64,000 nt of DNA from Protopterus annectens (GCF_019279795.1 NC_056727.1:1210386077-1210450076), one strand, 5' to 3'; positions 19,828 to 30,187 are shown, numbered from the stretch's first letter. The notes: generated by a model not told the origin, from the letters alone. Made by a program: numbers and translations.

Positions 19828-21925
19828 TGGCAGTTAAAGTCTTGCCCTCCTGCTCGCACCTAGTTAGTGTGTCCTTCACCTTGGGTCCAAACAAAGATGA
19901 CCCATCAAAGGGGGCGTCGGCGAAGGAAGACTTGAAAGCCTCCGTGAACGAACACAAGCGTAACCAGGCTTGTCTCCTGAGGGCAACGCCTGTTCCCGCT
20001 GCTCTACTCGCCTTCGCTGCATATGAGATGAGCCTCATGGACGAGTTAACAATAGAAAAGAGGGTAGTCATCTGTGCACCAACAGTCGGGGCCAGCGCCT
20101 CAGGTAGATTACCAACAAGAGAGTCATTTAGCTCTTTGAGAAGATCTCTTTGGAGCCTCGTAAAATGACACAAGTAGTTCAGCGACCGTAAGGTAAAGGC
20201 CGCTGAGGACAGGGTACGCTTCCCGCACCTATCCATACTCCTAGAGCCCTTATTAGGAGGATGAACAGACGCCGAAGCCACTGCCACGTCCTGCTGTGTG
20301 GCAGAAGCCACCACCAAAGCATCTACAGGCACACCCTTTGTGAGAAACTCCTTCTGGGGGCTGACAAAATTTATTGGGCCTCGCAGGCACAGGTTCCACA
20401 GAATCAGGGTGTTCCCACACCCTTCGAGAAACCAAATCAAGGAGTTCATCAAGGGTGGAGACACCCAGGAGGCGGAAGGCTGGGCCCCAAAGGCCTTGAG
20501 GAAGACTGACTCCTCAGCTGAAGGGGTTTTGGCTTGCCAGTCACCTCTCTGTCTCAGAATCTCCAAGATATCTGAGAAGGAGATATCATCCGAAGATGAT
20601 TTGGGGACCCTTCTGCCATCGAGGTCAGTATCCGATGTAATAGACTCATCTTGGGAGTCTACGTGTTTCCTCTTACACAATTTCTTCCGTGGGGGTTCGT
20701 CCGAAGCAGTTTCGGACGGACCACCAGGAAGAAGGGAACCTCCGATGGGGGTATCCTCAGGCCCTGGGGCCCCGCTGCCGGGGGGCTGTAACACAACAGA
20801 GGCAAAAGTCTCCAAATCTAGGGACGGTGAGGTAGAAACTTGTTGAACCGGCAAAGGCATGGCCAGCGCGCTCCTCATGGCCTCAAAGGCCGGACCTCCA
20901 GAATCCGAAGAGGTCACTGGTCTAGAGGCCACGATGGCACTGGGAATTCCAGCAGCCGATGCTCCGAGAGGAAGACTAGGCACCGAAGCACCCAATCCCA
21001 AAGTGTTCCCCTCGGGCCCGGCTGAAGAGGTCGCAGTACCAAACCCTGAACCGGAGAACAGGGTAGGAAGCACAGTCGGAGTCGAGAGGCCTGTAAGGGG
21101 TCTCTGCTCCGACCGTATGGCTCCACATTGCTCCACCACCACCGGCTCCAACGGCTCCGAAGAGGTTGGAGGAGGAATCAAATGTGTTGGAGGGGGGATC
21201 GGCTCTGAAGCAAACTGTGCTGGAGCCGAGACCATTTTAGTAAACACTGGAGACTGGAATAGCCTCTGTAAAACCCTATCCAGGTCCATATCTGACAGTC
21301 TCGAGGATTTAGAGGAGGTAGACACTCGAGAAGACTTTCTTCTCGGCTCCGAGAGAGAAGGGGACCGGCTCCGATACGGCTCCAAAACTATCGGCGCCGA
21401 CTCCACCACATCATGGACCACCATCGGCACCGAGGAGCCTTCTTCGAGCCGAGGGGAAGAGTCTGAGCTGCACACTTCCACCGCCCAAGTCATTGGAACC
21501 GATGGAGGTGATTCACCTCGATACTCCAACTTGCGGCTCCAAGGCAATGGAGCCGAAGTAGGAGGTATCGTGGCAGACCCTTCGACCCTCGGCCCCGAAG
21601 TCAGTGGAGCCGAGGAAGAAGAGGTCAATTTTGTCTTTTTAGAAGTCGGCTCCGACGGACTTGTCGGTGCCGACAATCTTTTCTTTTTGGAAGCAACAGG
21701 AGGATTTAAGGCTTCCTCAAAAGAAGGTTTGATAAGCCCTTTCAATATCAGCTTGTTCTTACGTTCTTGAAGAACTCTAGCAGAAAAAGCATGACATACG
21801 CTACAAGTCTCTTGCAGATGTTTCGGCCCCAAACAATAAACACAGATTGAATGGCTGTCTGTTATGGACATTTTATAACTGCACCTTGTGCATTTTTTAA
21901 AACCTGACTTTTGTTCTTTAGACAT
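19598..21925 (-). CDS. Gag-like ORF1 (element D), intact 775 codons
   Basis: This is the longest undamaged gene in the window. It starts at ATG 21925 (MSKEQKSGFKKC). The N-terminal zinc module has CTRC, SHSICVYCLGPKHL and CSVCHAF within the first 45 residues. Next comes a long Ser/Pro-rich low-complexity linker with the basic patch RKKLCKRKHVD. The conserved block SFSDILEILRQRGDW and a helical middle region (SLNYLCHFTRLQRDLLKEL, RLCSFTEAFKSSF, CEQEGKTLTAIG) follow. The tail is basic and Gly/Arg-rich (GRGGGDFGRRRPRGGRG), as in RNA-binding gag proteins. It overlaps the RT gene by about 230 bases in another frame. Its role is inferred as RNA packaging and particle assembly. Confidence 0.9.
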   Translation of the reverse strand: MSKEQKSGFKKCTRCSYKMSITDSHSICVYCLGPKHLQETCSVCHAFSARVLQERKNKLILKGLIKPSFEEALNPPVASKKKRLSAPTSPSEPTSKKTKLTSSSSAPLTSGPRVEGSATIPPTSAPLPWSRKLEYRGESPPSVPMTWAVEVCSSDSSPRLEEGSSVPMVVHDVVESAPIVLEPYRSRSPSLSEPRRKSSRVSTSSKSSRLSDMDLDRVLQRLFQSPVFTKMVSAPAQFASEPIPPPTHLIPPPTSSEPLEPVVVEQCGAIRSEQRPLTGLSTPTVLPTLFSGSGFGTATSSAGPEGNTLGLGASVPSLPLGASAAGIPSAIVASRPVTSSDSGGPAFEAMRSALAMPLPVQQVSTSPSLDLETFASVVLQPPGSGAPGPEDTPIGGSLLPGGPSETASDEPPRKKLCKRKHVDSQDESITSDTDLDGRRVPKSSSDDISFSDILEILRQRGDWQAKTPSAEESVFLKAFGAQPSASWVSPPLMNSLIWFLEGCGNTLILWNLCLRGPINFVSPQKEFLTKGVPVDALVVASATQQDVAVASASVHPPNKGSRSMDRCGKRTLSSAAFTLRSLNYLCHFTRLQRDLLKELNDSLVGNLPEALAPTVGAQMTTLFSIVNSSMRLISYAAKASRAAGTGVALRRQAWLRLCSFTEAFKSSFADAPFDGSSLFGPKVKDTLTRCEQEGKTLTAIGARFSAPSRPYPKAGRGGKMWFKKSQKSFPTPSSDSPSRGRGGGDFGRRRPRGGRGPRNSGDRDSFRGSSYNQRS

Positions 21926-22077
21926 AGTACAGGTCCTACAACAAGTATGACTTTACCACAAAAAGTAAGCACTATAACAAAAAAGCGCCAACTGAAAAGC
22001 GCAAGACACACTGGCGCGAGCACTTAGGAAAAATTTACCTCACAAACAAACAGACAAAACAAGTCCAACGGCCCAAA

Positions 22078-22195
22078 GCCCTCTAATTTAAACGGGCTTG
22101 GCCCGAGAAACAATTAACCACAAAGGGAAATTAAAATTAAATAGTACACAAGGGTAGGGCAAAGGCCCTCTAACTTAAACGGGCCTTGCCCGACT
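22078..22195 (-). repeat. Duplicated motif in the D 5' leader
   Basis: The motif CTCTAAYTTAAACGGGCYT occurs at about 22081 and about 22167, each followed by GCCCG, in the leader between the right ITR and gag. The same motif occurs twice in the leader of F (42646 and 42714). Complementary GGGC and GCCC ends could form small hairpins in the RNA. A packaging or translation role is speculative. Confidence 0.6.
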
Positions 22196-22376
22196 GAAAA
22201 AAATAAAGTACCAGAAGACACTCAAGCACTCAAAAGTCACAAATAGTATAAAGAATAGCTGTTAAAACAGCTGTTTGGTTAATATATGACAAAAACCCCA
22301 AGGTCAAAGACCAATAAAGGTAAAAAGAACCACTTAGCTCCAGCCAAGTCGAGACCACGTCCAGCTTGTAAAGCGG

Positions 22377-22530
22377 CAAACGAGATCTGGGGAAGCAGGT
22401 GTAGTGCATCCTGGGATAGGGAGTAGCCCAGCCAATGAGAGACTTCGTGCTAGTGTATTAGTTGCCGAGTCGGAGCCGATGGATCGGCTCCGAACCCATC
22501 TGTCATGAATGTAGGCGAGATAGGATCCCA
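22377..22530. repeat. Right ITR of element D
   Basis: It is the inverted partner of 15853-16004. It opens inward with CAAACGAGATCTGG and carries the hairpin GGAGCCGATGGATCGGCTCC. The outer edge TAGGATCCCATTACATC has one more base than the left edge. Confidence 0.95.
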
Positions 22531-22537
22531 TTACATC

Positions 22538-22779
22538 CTTTCTTTCTGAGATAATTGCTGTGTGACCGATAAATTGGTGAAATCAGCTCTTTACGCATAA
22601 TCTGAACAGTACTGTCAAATGATGAATTCTTGCAGAAGGTGCTGAAGTCATCTCTTTGGATAAGATGGTTGGAGCTACTTAATCATAGGAATGTCTTTTG
22701 TACAATTTAAAGAAGAGGGGTCATTGTCAGTAGGGAATCTGTAAACTAGTTTCAGATGTTGCTGAGGAACCTATCTTCT
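22538..22779. other. Unassigned DNA right of element D
   Basis: No reading frame, terminal repeat or recognisable transposon segment is seen. It may be intronic if the host exon at 14717-14818 has upstream exons to the right. Confidence 0.4.
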
Positions 22780-22815
22780 TTGTGTGTGTGTGTGTGTGTG
22801 TGTGCACGCGCGCGC

Positions 22816-22858
<43 letters not shown>

Positions 22859-22876
22859 TGTGTGTGCGTGTGTGTA
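22780..22876. repeat. (TG)n microsatellite with a (CG) centre
   Basis: TG repeats are interrupted by a short alternating CGCGCGCG stretch near 22806-22818. Alternating purine-pyrimidine runs of this kind can adopt Z-DNA in vitro. Open frames across it are artefacts of the repeat. Confidence 0.95.
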
Positions 22877-23884
22877 GTTTTGTATAAGGAATTAGGGAAC
22901 TCTAGGAAAATATGTAAGCTAAGACTTACTCGCAAGTACAGCTTGCTGTCTACAGAAGTTTTCAAGCTCAGTTTGACCTATACAGCACTTATAATTTGCC
23001 AAAGTGAAGTCATTGCTGCTGAATGCTCCACAGGTAATTCACTACAGCTGTTATGTGCACAGACTGCATAAGTAAAAGAGTTCCTGTGACTGGGGCACAG
23101 TGAAACAATCAGTGAGATACAGAAAGATGGTGTTGGCTCCACTGTGTACTGAGATAACAGTCATGACTATGCCCACACAACTCAGGACTGATTAGAAGCG
23201 CTAGCTCTGGATGAGCTAACATGTAGCAGGATAGTATTAAACAGGCAGAGTCTCCATTACTTTCTCAGGGCATGAGGGGAGGAAAGAATGCCTTGCAATG
23301 CACTTTCCACTATGATTTTCCATGGAAATCACAGCCAATGGAGACATTTACTTCAAGGGGATGGTATCTGCAGGCAAACATTGCACACCCAACCCAAGAA
23401 ACAACAAATGGGAATACATGTGGAATGTTATGGTTAAAACAAACAAAAAAAAAGATGACTCCACTGAGGATGGTGACACTATTCTCAACTCCTGAAACTT
23501 GCTACAAAGGGAAAGAATATGCCAGTAGTTTCCTACCCAGAGGAGAACAAATGGGGCAGTGGTGTTACTGGGTGTTGCAAAAGCAAATAAAGGCAATATA
23601 GTACCATTTTATTTCCTGAGGTACACAAAAACTGAAGCTAAACTTCAACCGCTCAAGAGCTGTAAATACCTCAAACGGCAAGACTATAAACTCAAAGACT
23701 TGATCACGTTTCCAAAATCTGAGGCATTTTCTCTAAGATGGCCTTAATGGAATGTACAAATACGCACTAATTACAGGTTACAGTTGGAAATTTATTCACT
23801 ACCATGAGAGTGTTTGGCTTTCGGACACATTTATGTAAAGAGAGTTATAGGGAACAGCATTTACTTTCTTTTACAACAGATAAA
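22877..23884. other. Unassigned DNA
   Basis: No supported gene or transposon. The plus-strand frame 23272-23601 (109 codons) lacks any recognisable domain or splice context and is not called. Confidence 0.4.
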
Positions 23885-24746
23885 AGTTTTGGAGCTTGCG
23901 CATACCTCAACATTGTACTGAAGGGGTCACTTGGATGACTGTCTCATTTTGGTGATTGTACATACTAGGAAATGTTTCACTTTGGTATTTGGGCATGCAT
24001 CAACATTTTACTGAAGGGGTTGCTTGTGTGAACATTTCATTTTGGTGCATATACATACTACGATATGCTACTGAAGGGTTGTTTGAGGAAATGTTTCATT
24101 TTGGCGCTTTTGCATACCTCAACATCTTACTGAAGGGGTCCGCTTGGGTGAATGTTTCATTTTGGTGCTTGTACATACTAGGAAATGTTACTGAAGGGTC
24201 TTGTGGGGAAATGTTTCTGAAGGGTCTTGTGGAGAAATGTTTAATTTTGGTGCTTGTGCATACCTCAAGATTTTACTGAAGGGGTCACTTGGGTGAATGC
24301 TTCATTTTGGTGACTGCACATACTACAAAATGTTACTGAAGGCTCTTTTGGGAAAATGTTTCATTTTGGTGCTTCTGCATACCTCAACATTTTACTGAAG
24401 GGATCACTTGGGTGAATGTTTCATTTTGGTGAGTATACATACTAGGAAATGTTACTGAAGGCTTGTTTGGGAAAATGTTCCATTTTGGTGCTTCTGCATA
24501 CCTCAACATTTTACTGAAGGGGTTGCTTGGGTGACTGCTTCATTTTGGTGCACGTGTATACCTGGACTTACTAATAAAGATGTTGCTTGGGGAAATAATT
24601 AATTTGTGTATCAGGAAAGTGTTTGTGCATACACGGTCAGACTGCTGAAGTGACCACTGGGCAAAATAATTTATTGTGTGATTTTAGTACTTGTGCATAC
24701 ACAACACAAACTACTGAAGGGGTTTACTGGGGAAAATGCTTTAAAA
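23885..24746 (+). repeat. Minisatellite, ~60-bp units alternating as ~120-bp dimers
   Basis: About 14 diverged units share the core TTTCATTTTGGTGCTTGTGC, then CATACCTCAACATTTTACTG or CATACTAGGAAATGTTACTG, then AAGGGGTCRCTTGGGTGAAT. The two unit types alternate, so the higher-order period is about 120 bp. One unit near 24207-24240 is shortened and tandemly repeated. The array produces a misleading 107-codon plus-strand frame (23956-24279). The array ends where element C begins. Confidence 0.88.
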
Positions 24747-24803
24747 AGTACAGTTTTGTACCTACCATAAATGTAGATGTTCGAGGATCTCCACTGCTGC
24801 AGT

Positions 24804-24949
24804 CCTTACATATGGGTAGTCTGCTGTCCACAATCGGCCCGAATACCAAAGGGCTAGAACCGGCGTCGGTCATCGGCACTCGAGACTGACGTCAGTACGT
24901 GCCAGTACAAATGCGCATGACCGATGCCATATACTCAGCCTTTCTTGCC
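24804..24949. repeat. Left ITR of element C
   Basis: It is inverted relative to 30015-30163. I count about four substitutions over roughly 150 bases. Three are TG or CA here where the right copy has CG, the pattern left by CpG deamination. Confidence 0.93.
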
Positions 24950-25018
24950 TCAGACGCCAGAATGCAAAAAACACCACCCAAAACCCAACCTAAAAAGGGG
25001 GAAGGAGGGAGGGAAAAT

Positions 25019-25121
25019 TGGACTGCAGCAATGGAGATCCTCGAACATCTACATTTATGGTAGGTACAAAACTGTACTATGTTCTTCGTCTCCCATTGCT
25101 GCAGTCCTTACATATGGGTAG
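25019..25121. repeat. Internal complementary region of element C
   Basis: The bases 25019-25078 are the reverse complement of the left outer edge (24747-24806). The bases 25079-25121 are the reverse complement of the right outer edge (30145-30187). The join ACTGTACTATGTTC is the reverse complement of a right-end-to-left-end junction. This is the diagnostic DIRS feature and the main evidence for the exact ends of C. Confidence 0.95.
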
Positions 25122-25157
25122 AATCCCAGAGCAACGGAAAAAAGGGAGGCTGGCCAA

Positions 25158-26433
25158 CTAAATAGCATTAGGAGCTGCTAACATGCCCTGTAAGATTGCA
25201 GTGGCAAACCCAGCCCTAGACCTAGAATAAAGAGGTAAATGATAATGCTTTGTAAAGGTATGTACAGAACTCCAAGTAGCTGCTTCTAGAATGTCTTTAG
25301 TAGCTACCCCTCTCAAAAAAAGCAGTAGAGGTGGCCGTAGCCCTAGTAGAATGAGGCCTGATCCCAACTGGAACATCCTTTCCATGATGAGAGTAACAAA
25401 AAGCAATACAATGGCCAATCCACTTGGAAATAGTTTGTTTCGAGACAGCTTTCCCTTGTGAAGTCAAAGCAAAAGAAACAAATAATTGTTGAGATCTTCT
25501 GAACTCTTTGGTTCTGCTCAAATACCTTAACTGCCTATGTACATCCAAAGAATGCAAAACTTTTTCCCCTTTATTTTGGGGGTTAGCATAAAAAGTAGGC
25601 AAATGTATAGATTGGTTCAATGCCACATTAGAAATCACTTTAGGCATAAAAGTAGGATTAGTACATTAGTTCAATGCCACATTAGAAATCACTTTAGGCA
25701 TAAAAGTAGGATTAGTACGTAAGGAAACCCTGTCATTGTGAAAAATCAGAAAAGGTTCCACTGCCATGAGGGCCTGTAATTCAGATACCCGTCTAGCAGA
25801 AGTAACAGCCAACAAAAAAGCAGTCTTCCAAGACAACAACTTCAATTCAACTGTAGCTGCAGGTTCAAAAGGAGGCAGAGTCAGCTTTTCCAAAACAAAA
25901 TTAAGATCCCAGGCAGGAGTAGGAGCTCTTCGTGGGGGTCTTATATTCTTTGCCCCTCTAAGAAACTGTTTAACCAATGGATGTGAAAACAAAGGAGGGT
26001 CACAATCATAGTGAGCAGAAATAGCTGCAGCATGCACTTTTACAGAAGAGAAGGACAAACCCTTGTCCAATAATACAGTCAAATATTGCAATGTACAACT
26101 CAAATTAGGCAATTTGACATCAAAGCCATTAGCTGAACTCCAAAGAAAAAATCTCTTCCATTTATCAGCATAAACCTTTCGAGTACTAGGTCGCCTGGCT
26201 TCCAAAATAACATCCAAAACTTGTTGAGGGAGCTGAAGGCCCTCCTTCTTTAAAACAGAATGCGCCAGGCTGTCAGGTGTAGGGATTGCACCCTGACATT
26301 GAGAAAATGATTGTTTTCCTGAGACAATAAGTGAGGAATCTGTGGTAATGGCCAAGGTGTCCCATGAATTAAGCTCCTCAACAGAGGGTACCAATGCTGA
26401 CGAGGCCAATCCGGTGCTATAAGGATCATGCAA
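25158..26433 (-). pseudogene. Tyrosine recombinase (element C)
   Basis: The N-terminal and middle parts are open from 26433 to 25666 (ARRPSTRKVYADKWKRF, PTPAWDLNFVLEKLTL, SARRVSELQAL with the first catalytic Arg). A 54-bp tandem duplication at 25616-25723 repeats MPKVISNVALN and introduces TAA at the junction. The catalytic part continues at 25647-25297 (RPHSTRATATS with His and Arg). A one-base shift in an A-run near 25315 moves the end to another frame (25418-25158: EAATWSSVHTFTKHY with the Tyr). All catalytic residues are therefore present but the chain is broken twice. Confidence 0.9.
25616..25723. repeat. 54-bp tandem duplication in C recombinase
   Basis: TTCAATGCCACATTAGAAAT begins at 25616 and again at 25670, and the following bases to GGATTAGTAC are identical in both units. 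The period of 54 is a multiple of three, but the junction creates a TAA stop in the recombinase frame. A, D, I and others have a single unit. Confidence 0.95.
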
Positions 26434-28138
26434 GGTTTGTCCCTCCTAACAGTACCTTTGGAAGAAGAGGCAAGGGAGGAAAAGCATACACGTGAAGGTT
26501 GCTCCAACTGAAGGATAGTGCATCTATTTTCCAGGCTGTTGGATGAAACAGCCTTGTGCAAAACAGTGGCAGTTGGAAATTCAGAGGAGAAGCGAACAGA
26601 TCTATGTCTGGAGTTCCCCAAGCCATGGTCAACTGAAGAAATACCCGAGGGTCCAACTTCCATTCGTGAGGATCCACAATCTGTCTGCTCAGAACATCTG
26701 CTAAAGAATTTTGTGCTCCTGGCAGAAACTGTGCTCGAAGAGTGATGTGCAGATTTAAAGCAGTTTCCCATAACAGCATTGCTTGTCTGCAAAGAGGGTA
26801 AGAATGAGTTCCCCTGCTTGTTGATGTACCACATGACAGTTGTGTTGTCTGTTCGAATCAACACCAGTCCTGGTTGAAGTAGGCCCTTGAATGCTTCCAA
26901 AGCAAATTGAACTGCCAGCATCTCTTTCATGTTGATATGCAAGTGAAGTAGCTCTGGGGCCAAAGGTCTTGAATCCATTTTCCTGTGAAATGAGCTCCCA
27001 GGCTGACTCGAGGCGTCTGTCGTTAATATCTGACTTGCCTCTGGTTGGGTCACAGAGAGTCCCTTGTTTAGGTGACATTCCTGAGCCCACCACACAAATT
27101 CTTTCTGAATGCAAGGCAGAATCTGAATGACAGTGTCCAAATCGTGGCTGTGTTGAGTCCAAACGCTTTTGAGATACCATTGCAGCTTCCTCATATGCAG
27201 TTTGGCATTGGGAAGTACTAGAATGCAAGATGCCATGAACCCCAAGGCTTGAAGGACTGTCCTTGCAGTCAGCCTGGACATTACTGATAACTGTTGGAAG
27301 TATAGGTGAAGATTTCTTTGTTTGTCCGGGGTAAGAAATGCCATCTGAGCAGCTGTGTTCAGTCTTACACCCAGAAAACACATCTCTTGTGAGGGTACTA
27401 GACTGGACTTTATTTCGTTCACAGAATACCCTAGGCAACTTAAAACTGTCATTACATACTGCAGATGTTGAAGAAGTTCGTGCTTGCCTTGAGCCAGAAT
27501 CAAACAGTCGTCCAGATAAGGATAAATTTGAATACCTTTTAGTCTGAGAAATGCTATTACTGGAGCCAGGACTTTGTGAATACCCTGGCGCAGTAGACAA
27601 GCCAAAGGGCAATGCAGAGAACTGATAATGCAAATTCCCATTCAAATCTCAGGAATTTCCTGCAACTGGGCCTGATAGGAATGTGAAGATAGGCTTCTTT
27701 GAGATCCAGAGTCACCATCCAGTGATCCTTGCCCAACATAGGTAACAGCTGTTGCAGTGTTAACATCTTGAATTTTGGAATTTCCAGAAAGCTGTTTAGA
27801 ATGGACAAATCCAGAATTGGTCTCCAAGTATTTCCTTTCTTTGGCACTAAGAAAAGACGGGAATAAAACCCTGTGCCCCTTTCTGCAGAAGGTTCTTCCT
27901 GTATTGCTCCCAACTGAAGCAGAGAAGAAATTTGTGCCCGTGCTTCCAGTCTTTGCTGACGAGGCACATCCGGCATACCTTTGAAAGGAGGGAATGTGTG
28001 AAAATAAAATTTGTAGCCTCGATTTATTATGTCCAATACCCATTTGTCTTGGGTAACCAAATGCCAATTCCTTTTGAAAAGTCCCAGTTTTCCTCCTAGA
28101 GGAGCTGCCAGCAAGGCAGAGTCCGCAGCTGAAGACAC
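26250..28138 (-). pseudogene. RT-RNase H polyprotein (element C)
   Basis: The RT N-terminus and palm are open 28138-27557 (WRPILDLSILNSF, TLDLKEAYLHIPI). One missing base in a G-run near 27586 shifts the frame. The palm then continues from about 27585 in the frame ending at 26250, with YLDD near 27505 intact. RNase H begins at TTDASS near 27025 with RTDNTTVMWYINKQG near 26840. A further shift moves the rest to 26779-26426 (LADVLSR, DIDLFAS, YAFPPLPLLPKVLL). The end returns to the first frame (ILIAPDWPRQHWYPLL). Catalytic residues are kept. Confidence 0.9.
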
Positions 28139-28139
28139 A

Positions 28140-29869
28140 GGTCATTGGGTCTGTTTCGAAAGGACTGACCCCTGCCCTCCCCAGCAGAAAGGGTAGAAGA
28201 ACTCAAAGTCCTAGAAGTAACAGTGCCCTGAGAGGAAGCCCTACCTCTACCTCGCCTCGACCTGCCCCTAGATTGATAATCCGAAGAGGGGAAAGACCAT
28301 CCCTTAGCAGGCCAATTTCTACTGAACTTAGGGGCTGAACCTGTAAAAGTCCTTAACCGTCTGCATAGACTTAGCTTTTTCCTCCATTTTTTTCAAAAGT
28401 GACTCTACTGGAGGGCCAAAAAGAACATCAGATTGCAGAGGAGCATCCATAATTCGAGCCTTAACATGCTCTGACAAGGTCTGATCTTCAAGCCAGGCAT
28501 GCCTGCGAACAACTGAACTAGTAGCAGCCACCCTGGAAGAAGCCTGTAAAGCATCAAAACCACACTGCAAAGAATGCTTACCAACTTGGTCTGAAGCATG
28601 CACTAAATCCTGAAGCTCCTTACATTCAATACCTTCAGCTAAAGCATCTACTTTACATTTTAATTGGCCCAGCAAATAATTTTGATACCTGAGCATATGA
28701 AACTGACAATTTAAAGCTCTCATAGCCAAAGTAGAAGAGGTATACAGTTTTTTACCCCACCTATCCAGGGCCCTAGCATCCTTGTCCAGAGGAACTGGAT
28801 TCTTAACCACAGAAGCCCTAACACCTTTGGGGCCTTGAGTAATAGTTTCTGGATCAGCCCTAGGACTCTTATATAAGTACTTGTGAGCTTCCGGAACCCT
28901 GTAGTACCTATCTGGTTTAACCGGGGCAGGAGGCAGAGAATCTGGGTTAAGGGTAGCCTCAGAAAATACACCCTGAACAACATCCAGTACAGGAGGAATA
29001 GCCAAGGGCCTATGTTGAGGCAAAAACAAGAATTCTCTTAGCCTTTTACGAGAATCAGAATAATCCTGGCCTTCCCATTTGAAATGTTCCCTCATGGAAT
29101 GCAAAGTCTCAGAGAAAGAAAAATCTTCTAGAGGGGACGCAGAGGGAGTAGTATCCTCAGCCTCCGAATCAGAATAGGGAGGGAAATCCTGAAGTTCTTC
29201 GACAGAAGAATCTGACTCATTGGAAGACTGAACCAAACCCTCCAACTCTGTCTGTACCCTGGGCCTCTTCTCAGGGGGGGGCATAGAACCCCTAATTAAA
29301 GTTATCAAATCTTCAGCCATCTTTAACATGTGCTTCCTAGGAGCTGGACCCTGGGGACTAGCACCAACAGGGGCAGACTTAGACTTAGAATGGCCTTTGC
29401 TTTGAGAAGGAGGAGGCCTAACTACCCTATGAGGGGAGGGAACCACCGACATCTGAGAAGCACCCTCAGCCTGGCCTAACACAGGAGAAGCCACTTCCTG
29501 TAGTAACAAAGGCTCCCCTTGAGACTCAGGTAAACTTTCAGAAGGAGCCGCTGAAGTATTCGGTGGTTCTACAGAACCGGCGTCCGGAGTGGACGACTCA
29601 TCCTGTTTGGACCGCAAAGCCTTCTCTTTGCGTTTCTTAGAAGAACCAGGCGTCGGAGAATCCAACGGCATGTTGTAATTACAACGTTTACCAAACACAA
29701 GCTTAGCACAGTCCAACCGACGTTTAATAGTACGCTTGTTAAAAGTAGCACAAAAGCGACACCCAACCACGTCGTGCTCAGGCCCTAAACAAGGAATTCA
29801 GAGTGAATGGTAATCCCTATGAGGAATCTGTTTCCCACAAGAAATACAGTTAATAACTTTTTCTGACAT
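28140..29869 (-). pseudogene. Gag-like ORF1 (element C)
   Basis: The family start is ATG 29869 (MSEKVINCISCGKQIPHRDYH). A TGA stop near 29798 interrupts the zinc module, and the module continues as CLGPEHD and CRFCATF. From 29770 the frame is open for 480 codons to 28328, with the basic SKKRKEK segment, FSFSETLHSMREHFKWEGQDY and the helical QFHMLRYQNYLL region. Compared with A, one base is missing in a T-run near 28345. The basic Arg-rich tail (28327-28140) is thus out of frame. Starting at 29770 would skip half of the zinc module. Confidence 0.87.
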
Positions 29870-30014
29870 CCGTCAATACTGAGGCAAGAAAAAGACAAAA
29901 GTGTCCCCAATGGGGTACTTAGCCCAACTTGGTCTCCGGTCTGAAACTCAAAAACCGACAATTCCAGAACGCCGAACGGCACTTGCAAAAGGCTGATTCT
30001 GCTTAGGACCACGC

Positions 30015-30187
30015 GGCAAGAAAGACTGAGTATATGGCGTCGGTCATGCGCATTTGTACTGGCACGTACTGACGTCAGTCTCGAGCGCCGATGACCGACG
30101 CCGGTTCTAGCCCTTTGGTATTCGGGCCGATTGTGGACAGCGGACTACCCATATGTAAGGACTGCAGCAATGGGAGACGAAGAACAT
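30015..30187. repeat. Right ITR and right outer edge of element C
   Basis: The segment 30015-30163 pairs with the left ITR. The last bases, ending AATGGGAGACGAAGAACAT, form the end-specific outer edge that is copied in the second arm of the ICR. Confidence 0.93.

Larger units (their letters stand above)
15817..22537 (-). mobile_element. DIRS retrotransposon D, full length
   Basis: A complete family-2 DIRS element: left ITR, ICR, recombinase gene, RT-RNase H gene, gag, leader and right ITR. The junction sequence in the ICR, read on the minus strand as ACATCTTTTAGTTATG, joins the right end (ACATC at 22537) to the left end (CTTTTAG at 15817), which fixes both boundaries. The ITRs are almost identical (one substitution and one end-specific indel by my reading), so this is probably the youngest copy here. 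It still has a stop at the RT active site, an RNase H frameshift and a LINE inserted in its recombinase gene. Confidence 0.95.
24747..30187 (-). mobile_element. DIRS retrotransposon C, full length (family 1)
   Basis: Complete architecture of about 5.44 kb: left ITR, ICR, recombinase, RT-RNase H, gag, leader and right ITR. The ICR junction, read on the minus strand as GAACATAGTACAG, joins the right end (GAACAT at 30187) to the left end (AGTACAG at 24747). There is no obvious target-site duplication, as expected for DIRS. The coding genes carry several single-base shifts, a tandem duplication and a stop, so the copy is not functional as read. It is the reference copy for elements A and J. Confidence 0.95.

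Noticed and set aside
20859-21770. 303-codon plus-strand open frame
   Set aside because: It lies antisense to the intact gag of D, within the Ser/Pro-rich linker, has no recognisable domain, and equivalent antisense frames appear in E and F only where gag codons allow. It is a codon-composition shadow.
22771-23071. Frames rich in Cys-Val or His-Thr
   Set aside because: They translate the (TG)n microsatellite.
23956-24279. 107-codon plus-strand frame
   Set aside because: It is the translation of the minisatellite units, not a gene.
24747-30187. Ty3/Gypsy or endogenous retrovirus
   Set aside because: There are no direct LTRs, integrase, protease or envelope. Inverted ends, an ICR and a tyrosine recombinase identify DIRS.
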